Of a stretch of DNA of 35,596 nt, positions 15,069 through 22,263 are shown in pieces. Source of the DNA: an uncultured Oscillibacter sp. (GTDB lineage: Bacteria; Bacillota; Clostridia; Oscillospirales; Oscillospiraceae); the NCBI GenBank assembly GCA_910579435.1, contig CAJTVF010000021.1, positions 1 to 35,596 on the forward strand, written 5' to 3'. The notes beneath the pieces are model-generated. The model made no database searches, had not been told where the DNA came from, and saw nothing but the letters and a program-made list of their open reading frames with translations. How positions within the stretch are numbered: the first letter of the stretch is position 1; each line of letters begins with the position of its first letter. Both the position numbers and the translations under genes were made by a program.

Positions 15069-15091
15069 GGGGAGGGGCCACCCCCCTCCCC
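15069..15091 (-). terminator. Hairpin terminator of the 2-oxoacid oxidoreductase operon
   Basis: GGGGAGGGG (15069-15077) and CCCCTCCCC (15083-15091) form a 9-bp stem with a 5-base loop, 17 bases past the stop of the gamma subunit gene on the minus strand, followed there by GTTTC. It separates that operon from the ilvE promoter. Confidence 0.65.
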
Positions 15092-15107
15092 TGCCGGTAT
15101 TATTTCC

Positions 15108-15650
15108 TCAGGCGGGCTTTCCGCACTCCATGCCCCGCTTCAGGGCCTCCAGGTTCAGCGGGACCAGCTTCGCCTTTTTGCCGGTAAACATCTCGGCAAT
15201 CATGGTCTCGATGGTCTCCTGCTTCAGCGCGCCGGTGGCGGCTATGTAGGCCCCCAGCATCACCATGTTGGCTACCTTCGCGTTCCCCAGCTCCGCCGCG
15301 ATCTCGTCGCAGGGGACATAGACGGCCTTCACGTCCTCCCGGGCCACCTTGTCGGGGATGATGCTGCTGTTGACGAACACCGTGCCGCCGGGGGCCGCGG
15401 CGGGCTCGAACTTCGCCAGGGCCGCCCGGTTCATGGCGACCACCTCGCTGGGCCGCTCCACCAGGGGCGCGCCGATCCGCTCGTCGCTGATGATGACCGT
15501 GCAGTTGGCGGTGCCGCCCCGCATCTCCGGCCCGTAGGACGGGACCCAGGAGGCCTCCAGGTCTTCCGCCACGGCGGCTTCCACCAGGTTCTTGCCGATG
15601 GACATGACGCCCTGGCCGCCGAAGCCGGACAGAATGACTTCCTTCTTCAT
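15108..15650 (-). CDS. 2-oxoacid:ferredoxin oxidoreductase gamma subunit (VorC/KorC type)
   Basis: A 180-aa subunit of the ferredoxin-dependent 2-oxoacid oxidoreductase. The N-terminal GFGGQGVMSIGKNL is the gamma-domain hallmark, and SYGPEMRGGTANC is the conserved CoA-binding-side motif of this family. It acts with the alpha, beta and ferredoxin subunits encoded immediately upstream to decarboxylate a 2-oxoacid to acyl-CoA. The start lies one base after the stop of the beta-subunit gene, with AAGAAGGAAG as ribosome site, so translation is coupled. Full length for the family. Substrate choice among branched-chain 2-oxoacids, 2-oxoglutarate and pyruvate cannot be read from this subunit. Confidence 0.92.
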   Translation of the reverse strand: MKKEVILSGFGGQGVMSIGKNLVEAAVAEDLEASWVPSYGPEMRGGTANCTVIISDERIGAPLVERPSEVVAMNRAALAKFEPAAAPGGTVFVNSSIIPDKVAREDVKAVYVPCDEIAAELGNAKVANMVMLGAYIAATGALKQETIETMIAEMFTGKKAKLVPLNLEALKRGMECGKPA

Positions 15651-15651
15651 C

Positions 15652-16395
15652 TTACATCGCCTCCGTATCCTTGATGACGCCCAGGGGGTAGTAAGCCGCC
15701 ATGTTCTCCATCAGCCACTGGTTGGCCTCGTCGATCTCCATGCCCCAGTTGGTGGGACAGGCCGCCAGAACCTCCACGAAGGTGAAGCCGTCCCCGGCCA
15801 TCTGCCGCTGGAAGGCTTTTTTGAGAGCCTTTTTCGTCTTATTCAGGTGGGGGATGTCCGTGACGCAGACCCGCTCGGCGTAGACGCAGCCGTCCAGGGT
15901 GGACAGCATCTCGGCTACCCGGATGGGCATGCCCGCCTGTTCCTTGGCGCGGCCCAGGGGGGCGGTGGTGGCCTTCTGGCCGATGAGGGTGGTGGGGGCC
16001 ATTTGACCGCCGGTCATGCCGTAAATGGCGTTGTTGATAAAGATGGTGGTGAATTTCTCCCCCCGCATGGCGGCGTGGACAATCTCCGCCGCGCCGATGG
16101 AGGCCAGATCGCCGTCGCCCTGATAGGTAAAGACGGGCTGGGCGGGATGGGTCCGCTTCACGGCGGTAGCCACCGCCGGGGCCCGGCCGTGGGCGGCCTC
16201 GATGGTGTCAAAGGAGAAGTAGTTCCCCGCGAAGACGGCGCAGCCCACGGGGCAGACGCCGATGGCGGTCCCCAGGGCGTCCATTTCCTCCAGCACCTCG
16301 CCGATGAGCTTATGTACGATGCCGTGGGCGCAGCCGGGGCAGTAGTGGAGCTCCGTATCCTGGAGGCCCTTCGTCTTCTGATAAATCGCCGTCAT
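15652..16395 (-). CDS. 2-oxoacid:ferredoxin oxidoreductase beta subunit (thiamine diphosphate-binding)
   Basis: A 247-aa catalytic subunit carrying the thiamine diphosphate site, GDGDLASIGAAEIVH followed ~15 residues later by INNAIYGMTGGQ. CPGCAHG near residue 20 and the later cysteines match the cluster-proximal region of KorB/VorA-type beta subunits. The ATG at 16395 is chosen because AAGGAGG lies about eight bases upstream; the longer frame runs into the alpha-subunit gene. There is one base between the alpha stop and this start and one base between this stop and the gamma start, showing tight coupling of the subunits. Confidence 0.93.
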   Translation of the reverse strand: MTAIYQKTKGLQDTELHYCPGCAHGIVHKLIGEVLEEMDALGTAIGVCPVGCAVFAGNYFSFDTIEAAHGRAPAVATAVKRTHPAQPVFTYQGDGDLASIGAAEIVHAAMRGEKFTTIFINNAIYGMTGGQMAPTTLIGQKATTAPLGRAKEQAGMPIRVAEMLSTLDGCVYAERVCVTDIPHLNKTKKALKKAFQRQMAGDGFTFVEVLAACPTNWGMEIDEANQWLMENMAAYYPLGVIKDTEAM

Positions 16396-16396
16396 C

Positions 16397-17464
16397 TCAC
16401 TTGACCTCCTTCCAGGCCTCCAGGGCCGCCTGTTCCACCTCGGACACATGGGGAATGGCGCCGCCGCAGCGCCCATAGAACCGCACGGGCTTCCGCTCCG
16501 CCACGGCCAGGTTCACGTCGTCCAGCATCTGGCCCAGGCTCATTTCCACGTCCAGGAAGACCTTCACCCGCTCCAGGGCGGCAATCTCCCGCAGACGGGC
16601 GTAGGGATAGGGCCACAAGGTGACGGGGCGGAACACGCCGGCCTTGACGCCCTGCTTGCGCAGGTTCTCCGCGGCGGTCTGGGCCACCCGGGAGGGGGTG
16701 CCGTAGGCAACGACCACCAGCTCGGCGTCGTCCAGCAGGATCTCCTCCCAGCGGCACTCGTTCTTCTCCATTTCCGCCGTCTTCTTGGCCAAAACCAGGT
16801 TGTGGGCCTCACAGGCGGGCGCGTCGATCAGCAGGGAGGTAATGAAGTTGCTGTGGTCCCGGTCACCCCGGCCGCAGGCGGCCCAGGTTTTCTCCGGGAG
16901 CGGACGGGGCGTGCGCTCCTTCCAGACAATGGGCTCCATCATCTGGCCGATGAGGCCGTCCGCCAGAATCACCACGGGATTGCGGTACTGGTCGGCGATG
17001 TCAAACGCCTCCTGGGTCAGGTCCACCGCCTCCTGGATGTTGGCGGGGGCCAGGACCACGGTGCGGTAATCGCCGTTGCCGCCGCCCCGGGTGGCCTGGA
17101 AATAATCTCCCTGGGCGGGCTGGATGGACCCCAGGCCCGGCCCGCCCCGCATGACGTTGACGATCACGGCGGGCAGCTGGCACGCCGCCATATAGCTGAC
17201 GCCCTCCTGCTTCAAACTGACGCCGGGGGAGGAGGAGGAGGTCATGGCCCGCACGCCGGAGGCCGCCGCGCCGTATACCATGTTGACGGCGGCCAGCTCC
17301 GACTCGGCCTGGACAAACACGCCCCCGCTCTGGGGCATGTGGAGGGACATGTACTCGGGGATCTCGTTCTGGGGCGTGATGGGATAGCCGAAGAAGCAGC
17401 GGCAGCCCGCCCGGATGGCGGCCTCAGCGATGGCCTCGCTGCCCTTCCAGATTTCTCGTTTCAT
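16397..17464 (-). CDS. 2-oxoacid:ferredoxin oxidoreductase alpha subunit (VorB/KorA type)
   Basis: A 355-aa alpha subunit. The start KGSEAIAEAAIRAGCRCFFGYPITPQ and the motif MTSSSSPGVSLKQEGVSYMA are typical of the 3-methyl-2-oxobutanoate / 2-oxoglutarate branch (VorB/KorA). FGYPITPQNE is the thiamine pyrimidine-side domain. It pairs with the beta subunit to oxidise a 2-oxoacid with CoA and reduce ferredoxin. Adjacent ilvE makes 2-oxoisovalerate and relatives, which favours a branched-chain substrate, but that is inference. It follows the ferredoxin subunit gene by 15 bases with GGAGCCGC before the ATG at 17464. Confidence 0.93.
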   Translation of the reverse strand: MKREIWKGSEAIAEAAIRAGCRCFFGYPITPQNEIPEYMSLHMPQSGGVFVQAESELAAVNMVYGAAASGVRAMTSSSSPGVSLKQEGVSYMAACQLPAVIVNVMRGGPGLGSIQPAQGDYFQATRGGGNGDYRTVVLAPANIQEAVDLTQEAFDIADQYRNPVVILADGLIGQMMEPIVWKERTPRPLPEKTWAACGRGDRDHSNFITSLLIDAPACEAHNLVLAKKTAEMEKNECRWEEILLDDAELVVVAYGTPSRVAQTAAENLRKQGVKAGVFRPVTLWPYPYARLREIAALERVKVFLDVEMSLGQMLDDVNLAVAERKPVRFYGRCGGAIPHVSEVEQAALEAWKEVK

Positions 17465-17479
17465 GGGACGCGGCTCCTT

Positions 17480-17689
17480 TCAGTCTTTTTCGATGGTGAT
17501 GATGGAATCGGGGCACATCTTCGCGCAGCTTGCGCAGCCGATGCAGGCGGCTTCGTCCGTACAGGCGGCGGGGTGATAGCCCTTCACGTTGGCGCCGCCC
17601 TCCAGGGCCAGGATGTGCTTGGGGCAGGCGGTGACGCAGAGCCCGCAGCCCTTGCAGCGGTCCTGGCGGAAGGTGAGGTGGATTGCCAT
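17480..17689 (-). CDS. 2-oxoacid oxidoreductase delta subunit, 2x4Fe-4S ferredoxin
   Basis: A 69-aa ferredoxin-type subunit with two classical cluster motifs, CKGCGLCVTACPK near residue 13 and CIGCASCAKMCPD near residue 50. It carries electrons from the thiamine site to external ferredoxin. The ATG at 17689 has AAAGGAG upstream. It lies 30 bases after the ATPase gene and 15 bases before the alpha-subunit gene, the standard order delta-alpha-beta-gamma. Confidence 0.93.
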   Translation of the reverse strand: MAIHLTFRQDRCKGCGLCVTACPKHILALEGGANVKGYHPAACTDEAACIGCASCAKMCPDSIITIEKD

Positions 17690-17719
17690 GGTGCAAAATC
17701 TCCTTTCCTCTTGATCTGC

Positions 17720-18394
17720 TTATTCCCAGGGTTTTTTCATTTTGATCTCTATGGGAAACAGGGGCAAATCCCTGAGCTGGTCCTGAAACCGGGCCTCCGC
17801 CGCGTGGCAGACGACGGGAACGCCGGCGAGCCGGGACGCCTCCTCCGCCAGTGCGGCGCCCTCCCGGACGTCCTCCGGCGCGGTCTCGCCGCAGAGGTGG
17901 GTGTTGTTCACCAGGCCCGTGCAGCGCAGGCCCGTCACGGCCTCGATGCCCCGTAAGTACTCCACGGACCGCTCCGCCGTGCGGACCTCCGGGCGGCGGG
18001 CGTTGACCACGTAGAGGAGCTGGTAATCCTCCTTCAGAATCCTGGCCCGGTAGCGGGCCAGCACCCGGGCCCCGGAGGGGTCTCCGCCGATATCCAGCAC
18101 CCCCCGGACCGTCCGGTCCTCCAGCAGGGCGTGGAGCTCCGCCGGGAGAGCGGGCACGTCCGCGTCGGCCAGGGCCTGGGCGGCGGCGATCAGCCGGACC
18201 CCCGCCGCCTCCAGCAGGCAGCGCTGCTCCCGGCTGCGGAAGTAGGGGTTCACGATGTCCAGGTCCGCCAGGGCGGTCCGGGCCCCCTCCGCCGCCAGGG
18301 CCAGGGCCAGGTTCACGGAAAACTCGGTCTTTCCCGTGCCGTAGTGCCCGGTGACCAGGGTCAGGCGGCGGGGGAAGCGCTCCAAGGCGGTCAA
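17720..18394 (-). CDS. P-loop ATPase heading the 2-oxoacid oxidoreductase operon (TTG start)
   Basis: A 224-aa SIMIBI-like ATPase with Walker A GHYGTGKTE near residue 16, a Walker-A' like LADLDIVNPYFRSREQR, and a switch-like DIGGDPSGA. This resembles MinD/ParA/CobQ-type nucleotide-binding proteins often found with ferredoxin-linked oxidoreductases in Clostridia; a role in cofactor or Fe-S assembly, or enzyme activation, is plausible but unproven. I chose TTG at 18394 because AAGGAGGGG lies seven bases upstream; a TTG six codons earlier would put that ribosome site inside the gene. It is the first gene after the operon promoter. Confidence 0.82.
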   Translation of the reverse strand: MTALERFPRRLTLVTGHYGTGKTEFSVNLALALAAEGARTALADLDIVNPYFRSREQRCLLEAAGVRLIAAAQALADADVPALPAELHALLEDRTVRGVLDIGGDPSGARVLARYRARILKEDYQLLYVVNARRPEVRTAERSVEYLRGIEAVTGLRCTGLVNNTHLCGETAPEDVREGAALAEEASRLAGVPVVCHAAEARFQDQLRDLPLFPIEIKMKKPWE

Positions 18395-18459
18395 GCGGAC
18401 CCCTCCTTCCAAAAACTAGTAAACAAGTTGTCTATTTTATGTCGATGTTGTATGATGTC

Positions 18460-18488
18460 ATTTTATACTAAATCATATCCCATGTCAA
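18460..18488 (-). promoter_or_regulatory. Promoter of the 2-oxoacid oxidoreductase operon
   Basis: On the minus strand a perfect TTGACA (18483-18488) and TAAAAT (18460-18465) are spaced by 17 bases. Downstream of the likely transcript start the sequence holds the palindrome ACAAGTTGT (18424-18432) and nearby TTGT/ACAA half-sites, the type of motif bound by FadR-subfamily GntR regulators. The divergent neighbour encodes such a regulator, so this is a candidate operator. Confidence 0.7.
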
Positions 18489-18496
18489 GTGCCTTC

Positions 18497-18525
18497 TTGT
18501 TTTTTCCGGCAAAAGACGGTATAGT
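18497..18525 (+). promoter_or_regulatory. Promoter of the FadR-family regulator gene
   Basis: TTGTTT (18497-18502) and TATAGT (18520-18525) are 17 bases apart, 70 bases upstream of the ATG at 18595. Its -35 lies 8 bp from the -35 of the divergent oxidoreductase promoter, so one bound regulator could affect both. Confidence 0.65.
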
Positions 18526-18594
18526 ACTCTTATGGTAAAATTCCGATGAAACAGACAAGCGCCCGGCAGGTTTGCCGGAGGATGGAGGAATACG

Positions 18595-19275
18595 ATGGAA
18601 GGCAAACGCGCCAAGCTGTCCGAGCAGACGGCGGACCGGCTTTACGAGTGGATTGTGGAAGAACGCCGCTACCCTTCCGGCAGCAAGCTGCCCAACGAGA
18701 ACGAACTCAGCGGGGCCATGGGGGTCAGCCGCACCACCCTGCGGGAGGCCATCTCCTTTTTGGTGGCCCAGGGCGTGCTGGATATCCGGCGGGGCAAGGG
18801 CACCTTCGTGGCGGAGAGCCTTCCCGCCCCGGGGATGGACCTGACGGCCCTGGCGGGGGTCCGGTCCCGGGTGCGGGCCAAGGACCTCTTTGAAATGCGG
18901 CTGATTTTTGAGCCCGCCACCGTGGCCCTGGCCTGCCGGCGGGCCGGCGACGAGGAGCTGGAGCAGATCCGCAGGAAGGCGGAGCGGGTGGAGCGCATCG
19001 CCGCCGAGGGAGGCAACTGGCCCCTGGCGGACCAGGAGTTCCACTGGGCCATTATCAAGGCGTCCCACAACGAGTATATGCGGCGGCTCTATCCCATCAT
19101 CAACAGCGCCGTGGATGAAATCCTGCAAATCTCCCCCAGCCGCCAGCGGATGCAGGACATCGCCCTGGGGGACAACCGGACCATCCTGGCCTTTCTGCTG
19201 AAGCGGGACGAGGAGGGGGCCCGCTGCGCCATGAGCATCCACATGAAGCATCTCATCAACACCCTCCAGGACTGA
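18595..19275 (+). CDS. FadR-subfamily GntR transcriptional regulator
   Basis: A 226-aa regulator. The N-terminal winged helix (residues ~8-75) contains YPSGSKLPNENELSGAMGVSRTTLREAISFL, a textbook GntR HTH, then DIRRGKGTFVAE as the wing. The C-terminal FCD domain (~85-225) has DLFEMRLIFEPATVALA and FHWAIIKASHN with histidines that bind a metal and a small carboxylate in this subfamily (as in PdhR, LldR, FadR). It is divergent from the oxidoreductase operon and upstream of the cstA pair, so it probably senses a 2-oxoacid or related acid and controls one or both. GGAGGAA precedes the ATG at 18595. Confidence 0.92.
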   Translation: MEGKRAKLSEQTADRLYEWIVEERRYPSGSKLPNENELSGAMGVSRTTLREAISFLVAQGVLDIRRGKGTFVAESLPAPGMDLTALAGVRSRVRAKDLFEMRLIFEPATVALACRRAGDEELEQIRRKAERVERIAAEGGNWPLADQEFHWAIIKASHNEYMRRLYPIINSAVDEILQISPSRQRMQDIALGDNRTILAFLLKRDEEGARCAMSIHMKHLINTLQD

Positions 19276-19309
19276 GGCCGCCTCTCCGGGACAAGCTCGC
19301 CAAAATGTT

Positions 19310-19355
19310 CGTCAAAACCGACAAAGAAAACGGATGAAAATTGTCTGTTTTGACG
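19310..19355 (+). terminator. Inverted repeat after the regulator gene, terminator or operator
   Basis: CGTCAAAACCGACAA (19310-19324) pairs with TTGTCTGTTTTGACG (19341-19355) with one mismatch around a 16-base loop, followed by TTTGTTGTTCC. It could end the regulator transcript. The TTGTC/GACAA half-sites also resemble those between 18424 and 18450, so an operator for the same regulator is an alternative. Confidence 0.5.
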
Positions 19356-19448
19356 TTTGTTGTTCCGGTCTCCTTCCGCTTTTCTTGGCGAAACCCACAA
19401 TTCCTTTGGGCTCATTCACAAATTGTACACAAATTTGTTCAAACCCTC

Positions 19449-19477
19449 TTAACAAATTGCCGGAGAGGGTGTATAAT
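19449..19477 (+). promoter_or_regulatory. Promoter of the 171-aa protein/cstA operon
   Basis: TTAACA (19449-19454) and a perfect TATAAT (19472-19477) are spaced by 17 bases. Just upstream lies an inverted repeat ACAAAT...ATTTGT (within 19419-19440), a possible activator or repressor site. Confidence 0.7.
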
Positions 19478-19512
19478 GCGTTCGCAAGCTGGGGTTCTTT
19501 CAGGAGCTCCAT

Positions 19513-19557
19513 GAAGGGGGCGCCCCCTTCGCCGCCGTTTTCTTTGGAAAACGGCGG
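19513..19557 (+). promoter_or_regulatory. Double-hairpin leader of the cstA operon
   Basis: In the ~100-base leader are the perfect palindrome GAAGGGGGCGCCCCCTTC (19513-19530) and, directly after it, CCGCCGTTTTC/GAAAACGGCGG (19532-19557) with a 4-base loop. Two stacked stable stems between promoter and ribosome site suggest control of elongation or mRNA stability. The second stem lacks a T-run, so it is not a canonical terminator. With the palindrome and promoter upstream, these account for the 309-base gap between genes. Confidence 0.5.
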
Positions 19558-19584
19558 GTCTGGACTGACGAAGCGGAGGCCGGT

Positions 19585-20100
19585 ATGGAGAGAACCCCCC
19601 AGGAATGCTTTGAGAAGCTGCTGAACGCCTATTCCCACAACTACGACCTCACCCGGGACGTGGAGACGGAGGAGGGCGGCTCCTTCCCCGCCGCGGCCCA
19701 CTACTTTCTGCGGGATGAGCACTACCTGGTCCGCCGGGATAAGCAGTTCTACGCCACGGAGCAGCACGACTACACCTATTTTTACGTGACGGAGCACCTG
19801 GACGCCGCCGGGGCCAAGGCCCTGACGGAGCGGACCCTGAAGGCGGGCCTGGCCGCCATCCGCCCCCACAAGGAGCATATGAGCTCCTTCGTCACCCTGG
19901 TGGTCCTGGCGGAGACCATCGACCCGGAGGCGAAGAAGGTTTTGAAAAAGACCCGCTTCCACAAAAACTACCGGCTGTCGCTCCATGGCTGGATGGAGTT
20001 TCATATAGCAGCAATGGAATGTTCCACGCGGAGCTTTCTCTCCAATCCAGCCGGGAGAGGGGCCCGCAAGACCCTGGAGGCCAATTTCGCCTCCAAATGA
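19585..20100 (+). CDS. Conserved 171-aa protein co-transcribed with cstA, unknown function
   Basis: I do not recognise a named domain. The soluble alpha/beta protein is rich in aromatic and charged residues, with NAYSHNYDLTRDVE near the N-terminus, EHYLVRRDKQFYATEQHDYTYFY in the middle, and VLKKTRFHKNYRLSLHGWM near residue 115-135. It has no signal peptide or membrane segment. GCGGAGG lies five bases before the ATG at 19585. It precedes cstA by 53 bases with no terminator, so both are expressed together. A cytosolic partner or regulator of the transporter is the likeliest role, inferred from position only. Confidence 0.8.
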   Translation: MERTPQECFEKLLNAYSHNYDLTRDVETEEGGSFPAAAHYFLRDEHYLVRRDKQFYATEQHDYTYFYVTEHLDAAGAKALTERTLKAGLAAIRPHKEHMSSFVTLVVLAETIDPEAKKVLKKTRFHKNYRLSLHGWMEFHIAAMECSTRSFLSNPAGRGARKTLEANFASK

Positions 20101-20153
20101 ACCTGGGGGATTTCCCCCGCAAACGAGACTCATGAAAGAGGGAGAGTGTTTTC

Positions 20154-21890
20154 ATGAACGGATTAGTACTTCTCATCATCAGCGTCGCTGTGCTGGTCGC
20201 CGGCTATGTGCTCTATGGCCGCTGGCTGTGCAAGCAGTGGGGCGTCGGCGAGCTTGACAAGCCCACCCCTGCCCACGCACTGGAGGACGGCATCGACTAC
20301 GTCCCCGCCAAGGCCCCCATCCTGATGGGCCACCACTTCTCGTCCATCGCCGGCGCGGGCCCCATCACCGGCCCCATCGGCGCGGCGGGCTTCGGCTGGC
20401 TTGCCTGCACGCTGTGGATTCTCATCGGCGGCATCTTCTTCGGCGGCGTCCATGACTTCGGCGCCCTGTTCGCCTCCGTCCGCCACGACGGCAAGTCCAT
20501 CGGCGAAATCATTTCCACCAATATGAGCAAGCGGGCCAAGATGCTGTTTTTGATCTTCGCCTACCTGACCTTGATCCTGGTGGTGGCGGCCTTCGCCTCC
20601 ATCGTGGCCGGCACCTTCGGCGCCGTCTTCACGGAGTCCGGCGCGGTGGATTACGCCGCTTCCGAGGCCAACGCCCGGGTCGCCATGGTGTCCCTGCTGT
20701 TCATCGCCATCGCCATTGTCTTCGGCTTCCTGGTGTACCGCCGGAACGCCCCCATGAGCGTGGCCAGCGTCATCGGCGTCATCGCCATCGTGGTGATCAT
20801 CGCCATCGGCATGAACTTCCACCCCATCTACCTGAGCAAGGACGCCTGGATGTGGATCTGCGGCATTTACATCGCCATCGCCTCCGTCACCCCCGTGTGG
20901 ATCCTGCTCCAGCCCCGCGATTACCTGAGCTCCTTCCTGCTGTACGCCATGCTGGCCCTGGCGGTCATCGCCGTGGTGCTGGCCCGGCCCGACATGGGGA
21001 GCATGGCCGCGGTGAACACCTTCGTGGTCACCAACCCCGACACCGGCGCGGGCAACCCCATCTTCCCCGTCCTGTTCACCACCATCGCCTGCGGCGCAAT
21101 CTCAGGCTTCCACTCCCTGGTCTCCTCCGGCACCACCTCCAAGCAGCTGGATAAGGAGACCGACGCGAAGCCCATCGCTTACGGCGGCATGCTGCTGGAG
21201 TGCGTCCTGGCCATCCTGACCCTGTGCGCCGTGGCCTATGCCTACAGCTGGAACGCGGCCAACCCCGACAATGCCCTGGCGGGCGCCACCGCCATCTTCG
21301 GCGGCGGCCTGGCCCACATGATTGACGACTCCATCCCCGGCACCTACAGCATCCTCTACACCCTGCTGGTGCTGACCTACTCCGCCTTCTGCCTGACCTC
21401 CCTGGACACCGCCACCCGTCTGGCCCGGTTCATGTTCCAGGAGTTCTGGCTGGACTCCAGCAAGGGCGAGACCCCGGAGAACGTCACCGGCTACAAGAAG
21501 GTCCTGTCCAATATGTACGTCTCCACCATCATCACGGTGATTCTGGGCGTGCTGCTGGGCCTGAACGGCTATGAGAAGATTTGGGCGCTGTTTGGCTCCG
21601 CCAACCAGTTGCTGGCGGGCCTGGGCCTGCTGGCGGTGGCCACTTGGCTGGGCAACATTGGCAAGAACAACAAGATGTTCCTGCTTCCCATGGGCTTCAT
21701 GATCATCGTCACCATCTGCTCCCTGCTGGTCAACACTAAAAACCAGATTGCGGTCATCTCCGCCGGCGGCGCGGACTGGGGCCCCTATGTCCAGGCCATT
21801 CTGGGCATCCTGCTGGTGGTCCTGGCGGTCATTCTGGCCATCGAGGGCTGCATGACCATCGCCCATCCCAAGAAGAATCAGAAGGTCTGA
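20154..21890 (+). CDS. cstA: CstA family carbon-starvation transporter
   Basis: A 578-aa inner-membrane transporter of the CstA/BtsT family, which in E. coli imports peptides and pyruvate. About 16 hydrophobic segments are visible. Family motifs include GHHFSSIAGAGPITGP, the very conserved FFGGVHDFGALFASVRHDGKSIG, GFHSLVSSGTTSKQL and SLDTATRLARF. It is shorter than the ~700-aa E. coli proteins because it lacks much of the C-terminal extension, as usual in Gram-positives. GGGAGAG precedes the ATG at 20154. Its place beside a 2-oxoacid oxidoreductase and a FadR-type regulator fits uptake of pyruvate or peptides as carbon source. No BtsSR/YpdAB-like two-component pair is in the window. Confidence 0.95.
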   Translation: MNGLVLLIISVAVLVAGYVLYGRWLCKQWGVGELDKPTPAHALEDGIDYVPAKAPILMGHHFSSIAGAGPITGPIGAAGFGWLACTLWILIGGIFFGGVHDFGALFASVRHDGKSIGEIISTNMSKRAKMLFLIFAYLTLILVVAAFASIVAGTFGAVFTESGAVDYAASEANARVAMVSLLFIAIAIVFGFLVYRRNAPMSVASVIGVIAIVVIIAIGMNFHPIYLSKDAWMWICGIYIAIASVTPVWILLQPRDYLSSFLLYAMLALAVIAVVLARPDMGSMAAVNTFVVTNPDTGAGNPIFPVLFTTIACGAISGFHSLVSSGTTSKQLDKETDAKPIAYGGMLLECVLAILTLCAVAYAYSWNAANPDNALAGATAIFGGGLAHMIDDSIPGTYSILYTLLVLTYSAFCLTSLDTATRLARFMFQEFWLDSSKGETPENVTGYKKVLSNMYVSTIITVILGVLLGLNGYEKIWALFGSANQLLAGLGLLAVATWLGNIGKNNKMFLLPMGFMIIVTICSLLVNTKNQIAVISAGGADWGPYVQAILGILLVVLAVILAIEGCMTIAHPKKNQKV

Positions 21891-21957
21891 GCGGATTTTT
21901 GAGCGGAGTGCCAGTCTTCGCCGGACGCGAAGCCTTTATCCCGGATGAAAAGAAGAG

Positions 21958-21990
21958 AAAGGCCCGGCGGGTAGATCCCGCCGGGCCTTT
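21958..21990. terminator. Strong bidirectional terminator after cstA
   Basis: AAAGGCCCGGCGGG (21958-21971) pairs perfectly with CCCGCCGGGCCTTT (21977-21990) across a 5-base loop, between the stops of cstA and the convergent 49-aa gene. Confidence 0.85.
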
Positions 21991-21997
21991 CGGCTGC

Positions 21998-22147
21998 TTA
22001 CTCCTGGTCCTTGGCCAGGGCGATCTTGTCCAACAAGTCCAGGATTTCCTGCCTTGTGTAATTCTCCTTTTCCCCGGTGCTAAAAATCAGGCGGAGGTCA
22101 TACAGCAAAGCCTTTTGCGTGTCCCTGCGTTCTTTTTCAGTACCCAT
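21998..22147 (-). CDS. Small 49-aa charged protein, unknown function
   Basis: A short helical protein (MGTEKERRDTQKALL..., ending DLLDKIALAKDQE) with no membrane segment or metal ligands. The open frame extends 44 codons further, but the ATG at 22147 has AAGGAGG nine bases upstream and the longer version would overlap a perfect -10 box. A consensus-quality promoter lies at 22169-22197 and a terminator follows, so it is a complete monocistronic unit despite its size. No homologue is recognised. Confidence 0.72.
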   Translation of the reverse strand: MGTEKERRDTQKALLYDLRLIFSTGEKENYTRQEILDLLDKIALAKDQE

Positions 22148-22168
22148 AAACAGCACCTCCTTGTCCAT

Positions 22169-22197
22169 ATTATACCGGGTTTTCCCTACCAGCGCAA
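22169..22197 (-). promoter_or_regulatory. Promoter of the 49-aa gene
   Basis: On the minus strand TTGCGC (22192-22197) and a perfect TATAAT (22169-22174) are spaced by 17 bases, about 20 bases upstream of the ribosome-binding region. Confidence 0.7.
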
Positions 22198-22263
22198 GCC
22201 GTATTTCCCGGCGCCGACAGATTCCCCCTGCATTTTTGCCGCCGTTCCGGTATAGTAAACGCA

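Noticed and set aside
13666..15249. A 527-codon plus-strand frame opposite ilvE
   Set aside because: Antisense shadow of ilvE and the gamma-subunit gene; no start signal or recognisable domain.
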